Shown here: piece by piece, positions 38,051 through 46,664 of the stretch | Layout: every line of letters starts with the position of its first letter | Position numbering within the stretch: position 1 is the stretch's first letter | Assembly (NCBI RefSeq): GCF_000158815.1 | Contig: NZ_GG657738.1 | Location: 3,524,912 to 3,588,911 of the forward strand | Origin: Micromonospora sp. ATCC 39149 | Lineage (GTDB): Bacteria > Actinomycetota > Actinomycetes > Mycobacteriales > Micromonosporaceae | DNA length: 64,000 bases | Direction of reading: 5' to 3' | Program-made: the position numbers and the translations under genes | Notes under the pieces: generated by a model | The model's database searches: none | Told to the model about the DNA's origin: nothing | Seen by the model: only the letters and a program-made list of their open reading frames with translations

Positions 38051-38962
38051 ATGAGCCAGATGCCAGCGGCGGTGTCGATCCGGGAGGTCGGGCCGCGCGA
38101 CGGGCTCCAGAACGAGGAGCCGATCCCGACCGACGCCAAGGTGCGGCTGATCGACGCGCTCTCCGCCACCGGCGTGCGCCGTATCGAGGCGGTGTCGTTC
38201 GTGCACCCGAAGGCGATCCCGCAGATGGCCGACGCGGACGAGGTGTGGCGGCGGGTCGCGAGGGCCGACGGGGTGCGGTACTCGGCGCTGGTGCCCAACA
38301 CCCGGGGTGCGCAGCGGGCCCTGGCCGCGGGGTTCACCGAGATCGAGGTGGTCGTCTCGGCGAGCGACACGCACAACCGGCGTAACGTCAACCGGTCCAC
38401 CGAGGAGTCGCTCGACGACATCGCCGAGCTGATCGACCTGCTGCACGGGGCCGGCGCGACCGTCGAGGTGATCGTGGCGACCAGCTTCGGCTGCCCGTAT
38501 GAAGGGGACGTCGACCCGGCGCGGGTCGCCGGCATCGTCGACCGGGTGGTCCGCGACGGCGCGGACCGGGTCGCCTTCGGCGACACCACGGGCATGGGCA
38601 CGCCGCGCCGCGTCCGCGAGCTGCTGACCGCGGTACGCGACCGCGACGCGCGCGTCCCCGTGCTGCTGCACTTCCACAACACCCGGGGCACCGCGCTGGC
38701 GAACCTGCTGACCGCCCTGGAGCTGGGGGTGACCGAGTTCGACGCCAGCGTCGGCGGCCTCGGCGGCTGCCCGTACGCGCCGGGGGCCAGCGGCAACCTG
38801 GCCACCGAGGAGGCGGTGCACATGCTGCACGACATGGGCATCGACACCGGCATCGACCTGGCCGCCCTCATCGAGGCGGCGGAGCTGGCCGAGCAGCTGC
38901 TCGGCAAGAAGCTCCCCTCCGGAGTCCTGCGCGCCGGCCCGCGCACCCGCCTGGCCGGTTGA
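38051..38962 (+). CDS. hydroxymethylglutaryl-CoA lyase
   Basis: The 303-residue TIM-barrel enzyme cleaves HMG-CoA to acetoacetate and acetyl-CoA, the last step of leucine catabolism. It shows VGPRDGLQNE at about 12-21, the metal and catalytic HFHNTRG segment, and the signature DASVGGLGGCPYAPGASGN with the catalytic Cys. GAGGTG at 38042-38047 precedes ATG 38051. The gene lies 254 bp after the biotin carboxylase gene and is followed by the carboxyltransferase with its own promoter. Homologues sometimes act on other HMG-like acids. Confidence 0.93.
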   Translation: MSQMPAAVSIREVGPRDGLQNEEPIPTDAKVRLIDALSATGVRRIEAVSFVHPKAIPQMADADEVWRRVARADGVRYSALVPNTRGAQRALAAGFTEIEVVVSASDTHNRRNVNRSTEESLDDIAELIDLLHGAGATVEVIVATSFGCPYEGDVDPARVAGIVDRVVRDGADRVAFGDTTGMGTPRRVRELLTAVRDRDARVPVLLHFHNTRGTALANLLTALELGVTEFDASVGGLGGCPYAPGASGNLATEEAVHMLHDMGIDTGIDLAALIEAAELAEQLLGKKLPSGVLRAGPRTRLAG

Positions 38963-39129
38963 CCGGTGCGCAGGGGCGTGGTCGCCCCTGCGCACCGGTG
39001 CCGCTCAGCCCGCGGCCACAACGCCCGGTTCTGGGCGCTGGTCGGGCGCCCCGGCGCTCGGCCTCGCCGAGCCCGACGGTGGTGTCTTCCCACTCGCCCC
39101 GGGGGTCGCCGACCGGGCGCCGGATGAGC

Positions 39130-39150
39130 TACCCTAACGATCGTTCAGGG
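39130..39150 (+). promoter_or_regulatory. putative TetR operator over a -10 element
   Basis: TACCCT (39130-39135), a TANNNT -10 element, runs into the perfect dyad AACGATCGTT (39136-39145), itself flanked by CCCT and AGGG with a one-base offset. The carboxyltransferase start is 55 bases downstream. TAACG..CGTTA dyads are common TetR-family targets, and a TetR gene heads the cluster. Binding is inference. Confidence 0.6.
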
Positions 39151-39204
39151 CGGTCGGTGTGCCCGCGCGGCGGCCGGCACGGGTGGCGGCAATGGGGAGT
39201 CGGC

Positions 39205-40737
39205 GTGACGCTCGACGGTGAGGCACTGGAACAGCTGCGCAAGCGCGCCGGGGCCGGCGGTGCGGACAAGTACCACGCGGCGAACGCCGCCAAGGGCAAG
39301 CTCTTCGCCCGCGAGCGGGTGGCGCTCTTGGTCGACGAGGGCTCGTTCGTCGAGGACGGCCTCTACGCCAACGCGCTGGCCGAGGGTCTGCCGGCCGACG
39401 GGGTGGTCACCGGCACCGCCACCATCGACGGCCGGCCGGTCTGCCTGATGGCCAACGACTCCACGGTCAAGGCGGGCAGTTGGGGCGCGCGTACCGTGGA
39501 GAAGATCATCCGGATCATCGAGCGGGCGTACTCGACCGGCGTCCCGATGGTCTACCTGGTCGACTCGGCCGGCGCGCGGATCACCGACCAGGTCGACCTG
39601 TTCCCCGGCCGGCGCGGGGCCGGCAAGATCTTCTGGAACCAGGTCCGCGCCTCCGGCTCGATCCCGCAGGTGTGCGCCCTGTTCGGGCCGAGCGCGGCCG
39701 GCGGCGCGTACATTCCAGCGTTCTGCGACGTGGTGGCGATGGTCGACGGCAACGCGAGCATGTATCTCGGCTCCGACCGGATGGTCGAGATGGTGACCGG
39801 CGAGAAGACCACCCTGGAGGCGATGGGCGGGGCGCGGGTGCACTGCGCCGAGTCCGGCGTCGGGCACTTCCTGTGCAAGACCGAGGCCGAGGCGCTCGAC
39901 GTGGTCCGGCGCTACCTGTCGTACCTGCCGGCGAACTGGACCCAGCCGCCGCCGGCCGTCGAGGCGATCCCCGCGCCGGCCAAGGTCGACCTGGCCGCGC
40001 TCGTGCCGGCCAGCGAGCGGCAGGCGTTCGACATGCGCCGGTACGTCAAGGGCCTGCTCGACGACGGCAGCTTCTTCGAGATCCAGGCGCTCTGGGCCAA
40101 GGAGCTGACCATCGGCTTCGGTCGGCTCGACGGCGAGGTCGTCGGCGTCGTCGGCAACAACTCGATGTTCAAGGGCGGGGTGCTCTTCGTCGACTCGGCC
40201 GACAAGGCGACCCGGTTCGTGCAGCTCTGCGACGCGTTCAACGTGCCGCTGCTGTTCCTGTCCGACGTGCCCGGGTTCATGGTGGGCAGCGCGGTGGAGA
40301 AGCAGGGCATCATCCGGCACGGGGCCAAGATGATCACGGCGATCTCCGAGGCGACCGTGCCGAAGATCTGCGTGGTGGTGCGCAAGGCGTACGGCGCGGG
40401 CCTCTACGCGATGGCCGGTCCCGGCTTCGAGCCCGACGCGACGATCGCCCTGCCCACCGCGAAGATCGCGGTGATGGGGGCGGAGGCGGCCGTCAACGCC
40501 GTCTACGCCAACAAGATCGCCGCCATCGCCGACGAGACGGAGCGGGCCGCCTTCGTCGCCGCCAGGCGCGCCGAGTACGAGCGGGACATCGACGTCGTCC
40601 GCCTCGCGAGCGAGCTGGTGGTCGACACGATCGTCGAGCCGCGCGACCTGCGCACCGAGCTGGTCCGCCGCTACGCCGCCGCCCGCACCAAGGACCGGCA
40701 CTTCTCCCGCCGCCGGCACGGCGTCACCCCGGTCTGA
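39205..40737 (+). CDS. acyl-CoA carboxylase, carboxyltransferase (beta) subunit
   Basis: The 510-residue crotonase-fold protein transfers CO2 from biotin to an acyl-CoA. It starts MTLDGEALEQLRKRAGAGGA and contains the N-terminal acyl-CoA site (VYLVDSAGARITDQVDLFPG, GPSAAGGAYIPAF) and the C-terminal biotin-binding half (FLSDVPGFMVGSAVEKQGII, ARKAYGAGLYAMAG-like VRKAYGAGLYAMAG). GTG 39205 has GGGGAG about six bases upstream. The similarity pattern is like methylcrotonyl-CoA carboxylase beta (MccB/LiuB), which fits the HMG-CoA lyase neighbour, but the substrate cannot be proved from sequence. Confidence 0.92.
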   Translation: MTLDGEALEQLRKRAGAGGADKYHAANAAKGKLFARERVALLVDEGSFVEDGLYANALAEGLPADGVVTGTATIDGRPVCLMANDSTVKAGSWGARTVEKIIRIIERAYSTGVPMVYLVDSAGARITDQVDLFPGRRGAGKIFWNQVRASGSIPQVCALFGPSAAGGAYIPAFCDVVAMVDGNASMYLGSDRMVEMVTGEKTTLEAMGGARVHCAESGVGHFLCKTEAEALDVVRRYLSYLPANWTQPPPAVEAIPAPAKVDLAALVPASERQAFDMRRYVKGLLDDGSFFEIQALWAKELTIGFGRLDGEVVGVVGNNSMFKGGVLFVDSADKATRFVQLCDAFNVPLLFLSDVPGFMVGSAVEKQGIIRHGAKMITAISEATVPKICVVVRKAYGAGLYAMAGPGFEPDATIALPTAKIAVMGAEAAVNAVYANKIAAIADETERAAFVAARRAEYERDIDVVRLASELVVDTIVEPRDLRTELVRRYAAARTKDRHFSRRRHGVTPV

Positions 40738-40756
40738 CCCTCCGTCGCGCCCGGGG

Positions 40757-40830
40757 CCCGCACCACCACCGCGACGCGCCACACCACCGCGACCGCCCGC
40801 ACCACCCCGCGACCGCCCGCACCATCCCGC
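40757..40830 (+). repeat. short CCGCACCACC tandem repeat
   Basis: Units of 16, 18, 20 and 20 bp built on gaccgcccgcaccaccccgc lie between the carboxyltransferase and acyl-CoA dehydrogenase genes; the last two units (40791-40810 and 40811-40830) differ at one base. Confidence 0.75.
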
Positions 40831-40897
40831 GACCCAGGACCACCCCATCCGCCGGTGTCACGAGCGTCCGGCGGAGGACCCCGTACAGGAGGAACCG

Positions 40898-42052
40898 ATG
40901 GACTTCCGGCTCACTGAGGAGCAAGAGGCGCTGCGGTCCAGCGTGCGGGACTTCGCCCGCGAGATCGTCGCCCCGGTCGTCGCCGAGCACTACGAGAAGC
41001 GCACCTTCCCGTACGAGGTGATCCGGCAGATGGGCAAGATGGGCCTGTTCGGCCTGCCCTTCCCCGAGGAGTACGGCGGCATGGGCGGCGACTACTTCGC
41101 GCTCTGCCTCGCCCTGGAGGAACTGGCGCGGGTCGACTCCAGCGTGGCGATCACCCTGGAGGCTGCGGTCTCCCTCGGTGCGATGCCGATCTTCCGCTTC
41201 GGCACGGTCGAGCAGAAGGAGCGGTGGCTGCCGAGGCTGGTCAGCGGGGAGGCACTCGCGGGCTTCGGCCTTACCGAGCCTGGCACCGGCTCGGACGCCG
41301 GCGGCACCCGGACCAGGGCCGTCCTGGACCCCTCGACCGACGAATGGGTGATCAACGGCTCGAAGGCGTTCATCACCAACTCGGGCACCGACATCACCGC
41401 CCTGGTCACGGTCACCGCCGTCACCGGCACCCGCCCGGACGGGTCGAAGGAGCTGTCCACCATCATCGTCCCCTCCGGTACCCCCGGCTTCACGGTCGCC
41501 CCCGGCTACTCCAAGGTCGGCTGGAACGCCTCGGACACCCACGAGCTGACCTTCGACGACTGTCGGGTTCCGGCGGCCAACCTGCTCGGCGAGCGCGGCC
41601 GGGGCTTCGCCCAGTTCCTGCGCATCCTCGACGAGGGCCGCATCGCCATCGCCGCCCTGGCCGTCGGCCTCGCCCAGGGCTGCGTCGACGAGTCGATCAA
41701 GTACGCCAGCCAGCGCCAGGCGTTCGGCCAGCCGATCGGCAACTACCAGGCCATCCAGTTCAAGATCGCCGACATGGAGCTGAAGGCGCACACCGCCCGC
41801 CTCGCGTACTACGACGCGGCGGCCCGGATGCTAACCGGCGAGCCGTTCAAGCGGCAGGCGGCGATCGCCAAGCTGCACGCCAGCACGATCGCCGTGGACA
41901 ACGCCCGCGAGGCGACCCAGATCCACGGCGGCTACGGCTTCATGAACGAGTACCCGGTGGCCCGGTTCTGGCGGGACTCGAAGATCCTGGAGATCGGCGA
42001 GGGCACCAGTGAGGTCCAGCGCATGATCATCGCCCGCGACCTTGGGCTGTGA
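40898..42052 (+). CDS. acyl-CoA dehydrogenase (branched-chain type, AcdH-like)
   Basis: The 384-residue FAD enzyme oxidises acyl-CoA at the alpha-beta bond. It has LTEEQEALRSSVRDFARE at the start, the FAD-binding GFGLTEPGTGSDAGG, ITNSGTD, and the C-terminal IHGGYGFMNEYPVARFWRDS and EIGEGTSEVQRM with the usual Glu/Thr region. AGGAGGA precedes the ATG. Cluster context (biotin carboxylase, carboxyltransferase, HMG-CoA lyase) suggests isovaleryl- or another branched-chain acyl-CoA as substrate. Its TGA touches repeat copy C. Confidence 0.93.
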   Translation: MDFRLTEEQEALRSSVRDFAREIVAPVVAEHYEKRTFPYEVIRQMGKMGLFGLPFPEEYGGMGGDYFALCLALEELARVDSSVAITLEAAVSLGAMPIFRFGTVEQKERWLPRLVSGEALAGFGLTEPGTGSDAGGTRTRAVLDPSTDEWVINGSKAFITNSGTDITALVTVTAVTGTRPDGSKELSTIIVPSGTPGFTVAPGYSKVGWNASDTHELTFDDCRVPAANLLGERGRGFAQFLRILDEGRIAIAALAVGLAQGCVDESIKYASQRQAFGQPIGNYQAIQFKIADMELKAHTARLAYYDAAARMLTGEPFKRQAAIAKLHASTIAVDNAREATQIHGGYGFMNEYPVARFWRDSKILEIGEGTSEVQRMIIARDLGL

Positions 42053-42105
42053 AAGGAAGGGCCCCCTACTAACGCCTGAGGTAGAGAAGGGTCCCCTTCT
42101 CACGC
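42050..42105 (+). repeat. copy C of the 55-bp gene-end repeat
   Basis: It begins at the TGA of the acyl-CoA dehydrogenase: AAGGAAGGGCCCCC, TAACGCCTGAGGTAGAG, AAGGGTCCCC and TTCTCACGCC follow. Sequence and orientation relative to the gene match copies A and B. Confidence 0.85.
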
Positions 42106-42197
42106 CGCACCCCACCCCACCGGCGGCGGTGTCGGATATCCGCGCCGCCCAGCGTCGGCAGGGCGACGATTGGCTGCCGACCGTCACACCCGATCCG

Positions 42198-42203
42198 TAC
42201 CCT
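42198..42203 (+). promoter_or_regulatory. probable leaderless promoter -10 of the AfsR-like gene
   Basis: TACCCT ends eight bases before ATG 42212, and there is no ribosome site, so a leaderless or near-leaderless transcript is likely. Confidence 0.5.
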
Positions 42204-42211
42204 TCCTGCCC

Positions 42212-44845
42212 ATGGCTCCCGATCATGGCCGTCCGCCGGGCACGGACGGTCGTACCGGACTGTCGGACCTGCTGCGCACGCACCGGCACGCCGCCGGCCT
42301 CACCCAGGCCGAGCTGGCGTCCCGCGCGGGAGTGGGGGTGCGGACGGTCCGGGACCTGGAGCGGGGCCGGTCCGCGCGGCCGCAGCGGACCACCGTCGAC
42401 CTGCTGGCCGGCGCGCTCGGCCTCGCCGGGCCGGCGCGGGCGGCCTTCGTCGCGGTCGCCCGGGGGACGGCCCCGGCCGACCCGGCCCGCGCAGCCGCCG
42501 AGCCACCCTCCCCCACCGCGCCGCCGCCGGGGAGCCCTCAGCCGGTCGGCGCCGGGCCGCCGCCGACCACCCACCCCGGGGGTACGCCGATCGCGCTCCC
42601 GCCCCCGGTCGAGCTGATCGGCCGGGAGCGGGACGTGGCCGAGCTCGTCGAGCTGCTCACCGCCGACCACGGTCAACCGGTGGTCAGCCTGGTCGGGCTG
42701 GCTGGGGTGGGCAAGACGGCGCTGGCCCTGGCGGTCGCCCACGCCGTCGCCGCACGGGCCCCGGGCGGTGCCGCCGGAGTGCTTGTCGGGGAGGGCTCGG
42801 ACGCCGCGGACGTGCTCTCCGCAGCGGCGGCGGTCTTCGGCGCGGCCCGCCCGCCCGACCTCGCGGTTCGGCTCGCCGGCCGCCCGGCACTGCTGCTGAT
42901 CGACGCGGTGGAGCGGGCACCCGACCCGGTGGCCGAGGCGCTGCACCGGCTCGCCGGGGCGGTGCCCACGCTGCGGGTCCTGGTCACCGGGCGGCACCCG
43001 GTCGGCGCGCCGGGGGAACGGGTCTGGCCCGTACCGCCGCTGGACGTGCCCCCGCCCGAACTCGACCCGGCCGACCCGGACGTCCTGGCCGGCTACCCGG
43101 CGGTGGCGCTGTTCACGACGCGGCTGGCCCGGGTGCGGCGGGAGCCGCCGGACCCGGCCGAGCTGCCGGCCCTCGCCGCGCTGGCCCGCCGGCTGGGCGG
43201 GCTGCCCCTCGCCATCGAGCTGATGGCCGCCCGGGGGCGCATCCTCGACCTCAACGAGCTGCTCGACCGGTACGGCGATCGCGTCCTGGACCTCGCCACG
43301 TCACCGGTCCGGCCGCCCGGGTCGGGATGGGCGGCGGGAGGCGGGGCGACGGTCACCCTGCGGGACGCGGTGGCGGCCAGCTACCGCCTCCTCGCGCCGG
43401 ACGAGCGGGCCGCCCTGCGCCGGCTTTCCGCGTTCCGCAACCGCTGGTCGGTGGAGCTGGCCGAGGAGATGCTGGCCGACGACGCCGACCCGGAGGGCAC
43501 GGTCGCGGTCGACCCGGTGCCGTTGCTGGACCGGTTGCTCCAGCTCGGGCTGCTGAGCGTCCGGGGCACCGGGCCGTTCCGGTTCCGGCTGCTCGACGCG
43601 GTCCGGGAGTTCGCCGCCGAACAGGCCATCGGTGCCGGCGAGCAGTGCGTCGTCCGGCGGCGGCACGCCGAGGTGTTCGCGCGGCTGGTAGCCCGGACGG
43701 CCCCCGAGCTGGCCGGCCCGCAACTGGCCTCGGCCGTGCGCCGGCTGGACGAGGCGACCGGCGACATCACCGCGGCGCTGGCCCACGCCGCCGTCGACGA
43801 CCCGTCGACCGCGCTGCGGCTGGCCGTCGGGCTGGCCCGCTGGTGGCGGTTCCGGGGGCGGGACGTCGTCGGGCGGCAGTGGCTGCGCCGGCTGCTGGCC
43901 GACCCGCGTACCGCCGACGCCGATCCGGGGCTGCGCGCCCGGGCGGCGCTCGGCGCGGCCCGGCTGGCCGTCGAGCACGGCGCGGCGGAGCAGGAACTGC
44001 CGACGGCGCGGGACGCCTGGGCCGTCCTCCACCGGGCCGGCGACGTGGCCGGGGAACTGGAGGCGCGGACGGTGCTCTGCGCGCTGCTGGTCGCGACCGG
44101 CGGGCACGACGAGGCGCGCGACCAGGCCGCCGCCGTCCTCGCCCTGGCGACCCGGAACGGGTGGTTGCGTGACATGGCCGTGGCCCAGAACAGCCTCGCC
44201 TGGCACGACATCCGGGTGGGTGACCTGGCCGGGGCCCGCCGCCGGCTGGCCGCGATGGACCGGCTTTCCGCCCAGGCCGGTGAGCGGCGGCTGCGCATAC
44301 TGGCCCGGGCCAACCTCGCCGAGGTGACCCGGCTGGAGGGCCGGTACGCCGATGCCGTGGAGCAGGGCCGTCGGGTGGTCGCCGGGTTGGTGGAACTCGG
44401 CGACCCGGGGGACCGGCGGCGGGCCGTCGGCACGATCGGGTTGGCACTGGCCCAGGACGGGCGTCCCGACGAGGCGGCCGAGGTACTGGCCAGTCTCCGT
44501 ACCCGCGCGGCCGATGACGCGGTCCTCGGTGCCGAGCCGCCGCGCGGCCGGCCGGGAGAGTGGCGGTTCGAGGACGGGATCTGCGCGCTCATCGAGGCGA
44601 ACATCGCCCTGCACCGGGCCGACCGGGAGCTGGCGGCCGAGTGGTTCGCCGCTGCGGCGGAGGCGGCCGTCGCCGGCCAGGACCGGCGGGACGCGGTGGA
44701 GGCTCTCGTCGGGCTCGCGGCCATCACCCGCGACGCGGGCGTGCTCGACCGCCTCGACCGGGCCTGCCGGGAGAGCGGGATCAGTCTGCTGCCCCGGGAG
44801 ATCGCACTCCTGGCGGCGGTGCGTCCGGGCACGGCGCTGGCCTGA
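42212..44845 (+). CDS. AfsR-like regulator: XRE DNA-binding, NB-ARC ATPase and TPR
   Basis: The 877-residue protein starts with an XRE helix-turn-helix (LRTHRHAAGLTQAELASRAG, then VGVRTVRDLERG), a Pro/Ala-rich linker, an NB-ARC-type ATPase (LIGRERDVAELVELLTADHG; Walker A VGLAGVGKTALAL; Walker B ALLLIDAVE; ARRLGGLPLAIELMA), then TPR-like repeats to the end. It differs from classical AfsR/SARP by having XRE in place of the OmpR-like SARP domain. Such proteins usually control secondary metabolism or development. No target cluster is adjacent. Two hairpins follow its stop. Confidence 0.9.
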   Translation: MAPDHGRPPGTDGRTGLSDLLRTHRHAAGLTQAELASRAGVGVRTVRDLERGRSARPQRTTVDLLAGALGLAGPARAAFVAVARGTAPADPARAAAEPPSPTAPPPGSPQPVGAGPPPTTHPGGTPIALPPPVELIGRERDVAELVELLTADHGQPVVSLVGLAGVGKTALALAVAHAVAARAPGGAAGVLVGEGSDAADVLSAAAAVFGAARPPDLAVRLAGRPALLLIDAVERAPDPVAEALHRLAGAVPTLRVLVTGRHPVGAPGERVWPVPPLDVPPPELDPADPDVLAGYPAVALFTTRLARVRREPPDPAELPALAALARRLGGLPLAIELMAARGRILDLNELLDRYGDRVLDLATSPVRPPGSGWAAGGGATVTLRDAVAASYRLLAPDERAALRRLSAFRNRWSVELAEEMLADDADPEGTVAVDPVPLLDRLLQLGLLSVRGTGPFRFRLLDAVREFAAEQAIGAGEQCVVRRRHAEVFARLVARTAPELAGPQLASAVRRLDEATGDITAALAHAAVDDPSTALRLAVGLARWWRFRGRDVVGRQWLRRLLADPRTADADPGLRARAALGAARLAVEHGAAEQELPTARDAWAVLHRAGDVAGELEARTVLCALLVATGGHDEARDQAAAVLALATRNGWLRDMAVAQNSLAWHDIRVGDLAGARRRLAAMDRLSAQAGERRLRILARANLAEVTRLEGRYADAVEQGRRVVAGLVELGDPGDRRRAVGTIGLALAQDGRPDEAAEVLASLRTRAADDAVLGAEPPRGRPGEWRFEDGICALIEANIALHRADRELAAEWFAAAAEAAVAGQDRRDAVEALVGLAAITRDAGVLDRLDRACRESGISLLPREIALLAAVRPGTALA

Positions 44846-44860
44846 GGGCCGTGCCCGGGG
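44827..44860 (+). terminator. hairpin over the stop codon of the AfsR-like gene
   Basis: CCGGGCACGGC (44827-44837) and GCCGTGCCCGG (44850-44860) are perfect inverse copies; the loop contains the TGA at 44843-44845. Confidence 0.6.
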
Positions 44861-44877
44861 TGGTTGACGCGGGGGCG

Positions 44878-44930
44878 GCGCGAGCGAAGAAGCCCCCTGG
44901 TTTTACCCCTCGCTCATCGCTCGCGCCGGC
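44878..44930. terminator. second hairpin between convergent genes
   Basis: CGGCGCGAGCGA (44878-44889) and TCGCTCGCGCCG (44919-44930) are perfect inverse copies around a 29-base loop that includes GGTTTTACC. It lies between the AfsR-like gene and the convergent MarR gene. Confidence 0.65.
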
Positions 44931-45063
44931 ACCCCCCGGTGCCCCCCCGCTGAAAGCACAGTAACCACCGCCGATGGACATCTTCGTCCGATTCACCCCG
45001 ATAGCTGGCGCTGGGCGGGGTGGTTCTGCCGGTCTTTCTGCCGGTGCGCTGCCGTGGCGCGGA

Positions 45064-45564
45064 TCAGGATCGGGCGTCCTCCTCCGGGACCGGCTCGGTG
45101 CTGCCCGCGGTCGCGCCCGGGTGCACCGCGTCGCGTACGCGCCGGAGGCCGTCGAGGACGGCGCGCAGTTCCTCCGGCTCGAGCTGGCCGGTGAACCACT
45201 GCTCGATGATCCGTAGGTGCCCTGGGAGAGTCTGGTCGAGCCGCTGCAGACCGGCGGTGGTGACCACCGCGTACGAGCTGCGCCGATCGGACGGGCAGGC
45301 CCGCCGGCAGAGCAGGCCGTCGCGCTCCATCCGGTCCACCACCCGGGTCACCCCGCTGGTGGAGAGCGAGGTCTGCGCAGCCAGGTCGGTCATCCGAAGC
45401 TGGTTGCCGGGCGATCGGGCGAGGCGGGTGAGCACCTCGAATTCGACCGGGGAGAGCCCGTGCTCCTCGAACTGGGCGGCGAACCGGGCCGACAGCCCGG
45501 CGTGCGCCTCGACGAGGAGACCGACGGCGGTGATCCGGGGGTCGTCGAACACGTTCTGGTTCAC
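45064..45564 (-). CDS. MarR-family regulator
   Basis: The 166-residue winged-helix protein has FAAQFEEHGLSPVEFEVLTR, LRMTDLAAQTSLSTSGVTRV, VDRMERDGLLCRRACPSDRR and SSYAVVTTAGLQRL, i.e. the MarR core with wing. Two cysteines three residues apart (CRRAC) sit at the recognition-wing junction and might sense oxidation; that is inference. GTG 45564 lies six bases after a TATGAT -10 on its own strand, so it is leaderless. It is divergent from a YceI gene with overlapping promoters, a probable autorepressing switch. Confidence 0.92.
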   Translation of the reverse strand: MNQNVFDDPRITAVGLLVEAHAGLSARFAAQFEEHGLSPVEFEVLTRLARSPGNQLRMTDLAAQTSLSTSGVTRVVDRMERDGLLCRRACPSDRRSSYAVVTTAGLQRLDQTLPGHLRIIEQWFTGQLEPEELRAVLDGLRRVRDAVHPGATAGSTEPVPEEDARS

Positions 45565-45570
45565 GGGTTC

Positions 45571-45614
45571 ATCATAGCAATACTTGACACGAGGAATATT
45601 GCCATGGCTATAGT
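45571..45614. promoter_or_regulatory. overlapping divergent promoters and MarR operator
   Basis: On the reverse strand TATGAT (45576-45571) is six bases from the MarR GTG. On the forward strand TTGACA (45584-45589) and TATAGT (45609-45614), 19 bases apart, drive yceI. Between them the dyad TAGCAATA (45575-45582) and TATTGCCA (45597-45604), seven of eight matching, covers both promoters. One MarR dimer there could control both genes. The DNA is unusually AT-rich for the window. Confidence 0.7.
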
Positions 45615-45665
45615 TGCTCCATCAGTCGTTTGATTGCTGAACAATCTTCTTTGGAGGACAGCACC

Positions 45666-46247
45666 ATGACCAGCAGCACCGGATCGGTTACCCGCGAGTG
45701 GGATGGCCTCACGATCCCGGCGGCCGGCACCTACCTGCTGGACGTCGCCCACAAGCGGGTCGGGTTCGTCGCCCGGCACATGATGGTCAGCAAGGTTCGC
45801 GGTGAGTTCGCCGACGCGACCGCCACGATCACCATCGCCGAGGACCCGATGCAGTCCTCGGTCTCCGCCACCATCCAGGCCGCCAGCATCAGCACCGCCC
45901 AGGCCGACCGGGACGCCCACCTGCGCAGCCCCGAATTCCTGGACGTCGAGACCTTCCCGACCCTGGAGTACCGCAGCACGGGCGTGAAGTCCCGCAGCGG
46001 CAACGAGTTCGTCCTCTCCGGTGAGCTCACCCTCAAGGGCGTGACGCGCCCGGTGGAGCTGGAGGTCGAGTTCGAGGGCGTCGGCCGCAGCCCGTTCGGC
46101 CAGGACATCTTCGGCTTCTCCGCCAGCACCGAGATCGACCGCGAGGACTTCGGCCTGACCTGGAACGTGGCCCTGGAAACCGGCGGCGTGCTGGTCGGCA
46201 AGAAGATCAAGATCGAGATCGAGGGCGAGGGCGTCCGGCAGGCCTGA
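45666..46247 (+). CDS. YceI-family lipid-binding protein
   Basis: The 193-residue protein is a YceI lipocalin-like barrel: GTYLLDVAHKRVGFVARHMM, KVRGEFADATATITIAEDP, DAHLRSPEFLDVETFPTLEY, LTLKGVTRPVELEVEFEG and the C-terminal GLTWNVALETGGVLVGKKIK. There is no signal peptide, so it is cytoplasmic, as in many actinobacteria. YceI proteins bind isoprenoid or amide ligands; the role here is unknown. GGAGGACAG precedes ATG 45666. A divergent MarR gene probably controls it. Confidence 0.92.
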   Translation: MTSSTGSVTREWDGLTIPAAGTYLLDVAHKRVGFVARHMMVSKVRGEFADATATITIAEDPMQSSVSATIQAASISTAQADRDAHLRSPEFLDVETFPTLEYRSTGVKSRSGNEFVLSGELTLKGVTRPVELEVEFEGVGRSPFGQDIFGFSASTEIDREDFGLTWNVALETGGVLVGKKIKIEIEGEGVRQA

Positions 46248-46269
46248 TCCCCCCGCTCCACCAGGACCC

Positions 46270-46302
46270 CGGGCCCGCGTCGCACCAGTCGACGCGGGCC
46301 CG
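46270..46302 (+). terminator. hairpin terminator after yceI
   Basis: CGGGCCCGCGTCG (46270-46282) and CGACGCGGGCCCG (46290-46302) are perfect inverse copies with a seven-base loop, 23 bp after the YceI stop. The rest of the 417-bp gap before the next gene holds only a possible -10 TACCGT at 46596-46601. Confidence 0.75.
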
Positions 46303-46664
46303 CGGCCATCCACCCGGCCCGGGGCGCTGTTGTCCGCCCGGCGCGCGGACGGACCGCGCGGTGTCCCGGACCGGGCGCGAGCCGAGGAGGGGTCCCCCGG
46401 CGCAGACGGGCTGCGCGCCGGCGTGCCGGCCCGACGGGAGCGTGCGAATTGTCACGGCCTGTTCCTCGGCGTGGACGGTGGCGGGCGTTGCCGCCTGGGT
46501 AGAAAGCCCAATCGGAAGCGCGTTCCAGCCCGGTCGCGGTCGCTGCTGCGGTGATCGCCCGGCGTCGGCCTCTGGCCCGGCGCGGGGGGTGCTTTTACCG
46601 TAGAAGGTTCACAATGTGCGCTGCGGGGCGGCATGCCCCTTCGCGCCTCGCGCCGGGAGGACAC

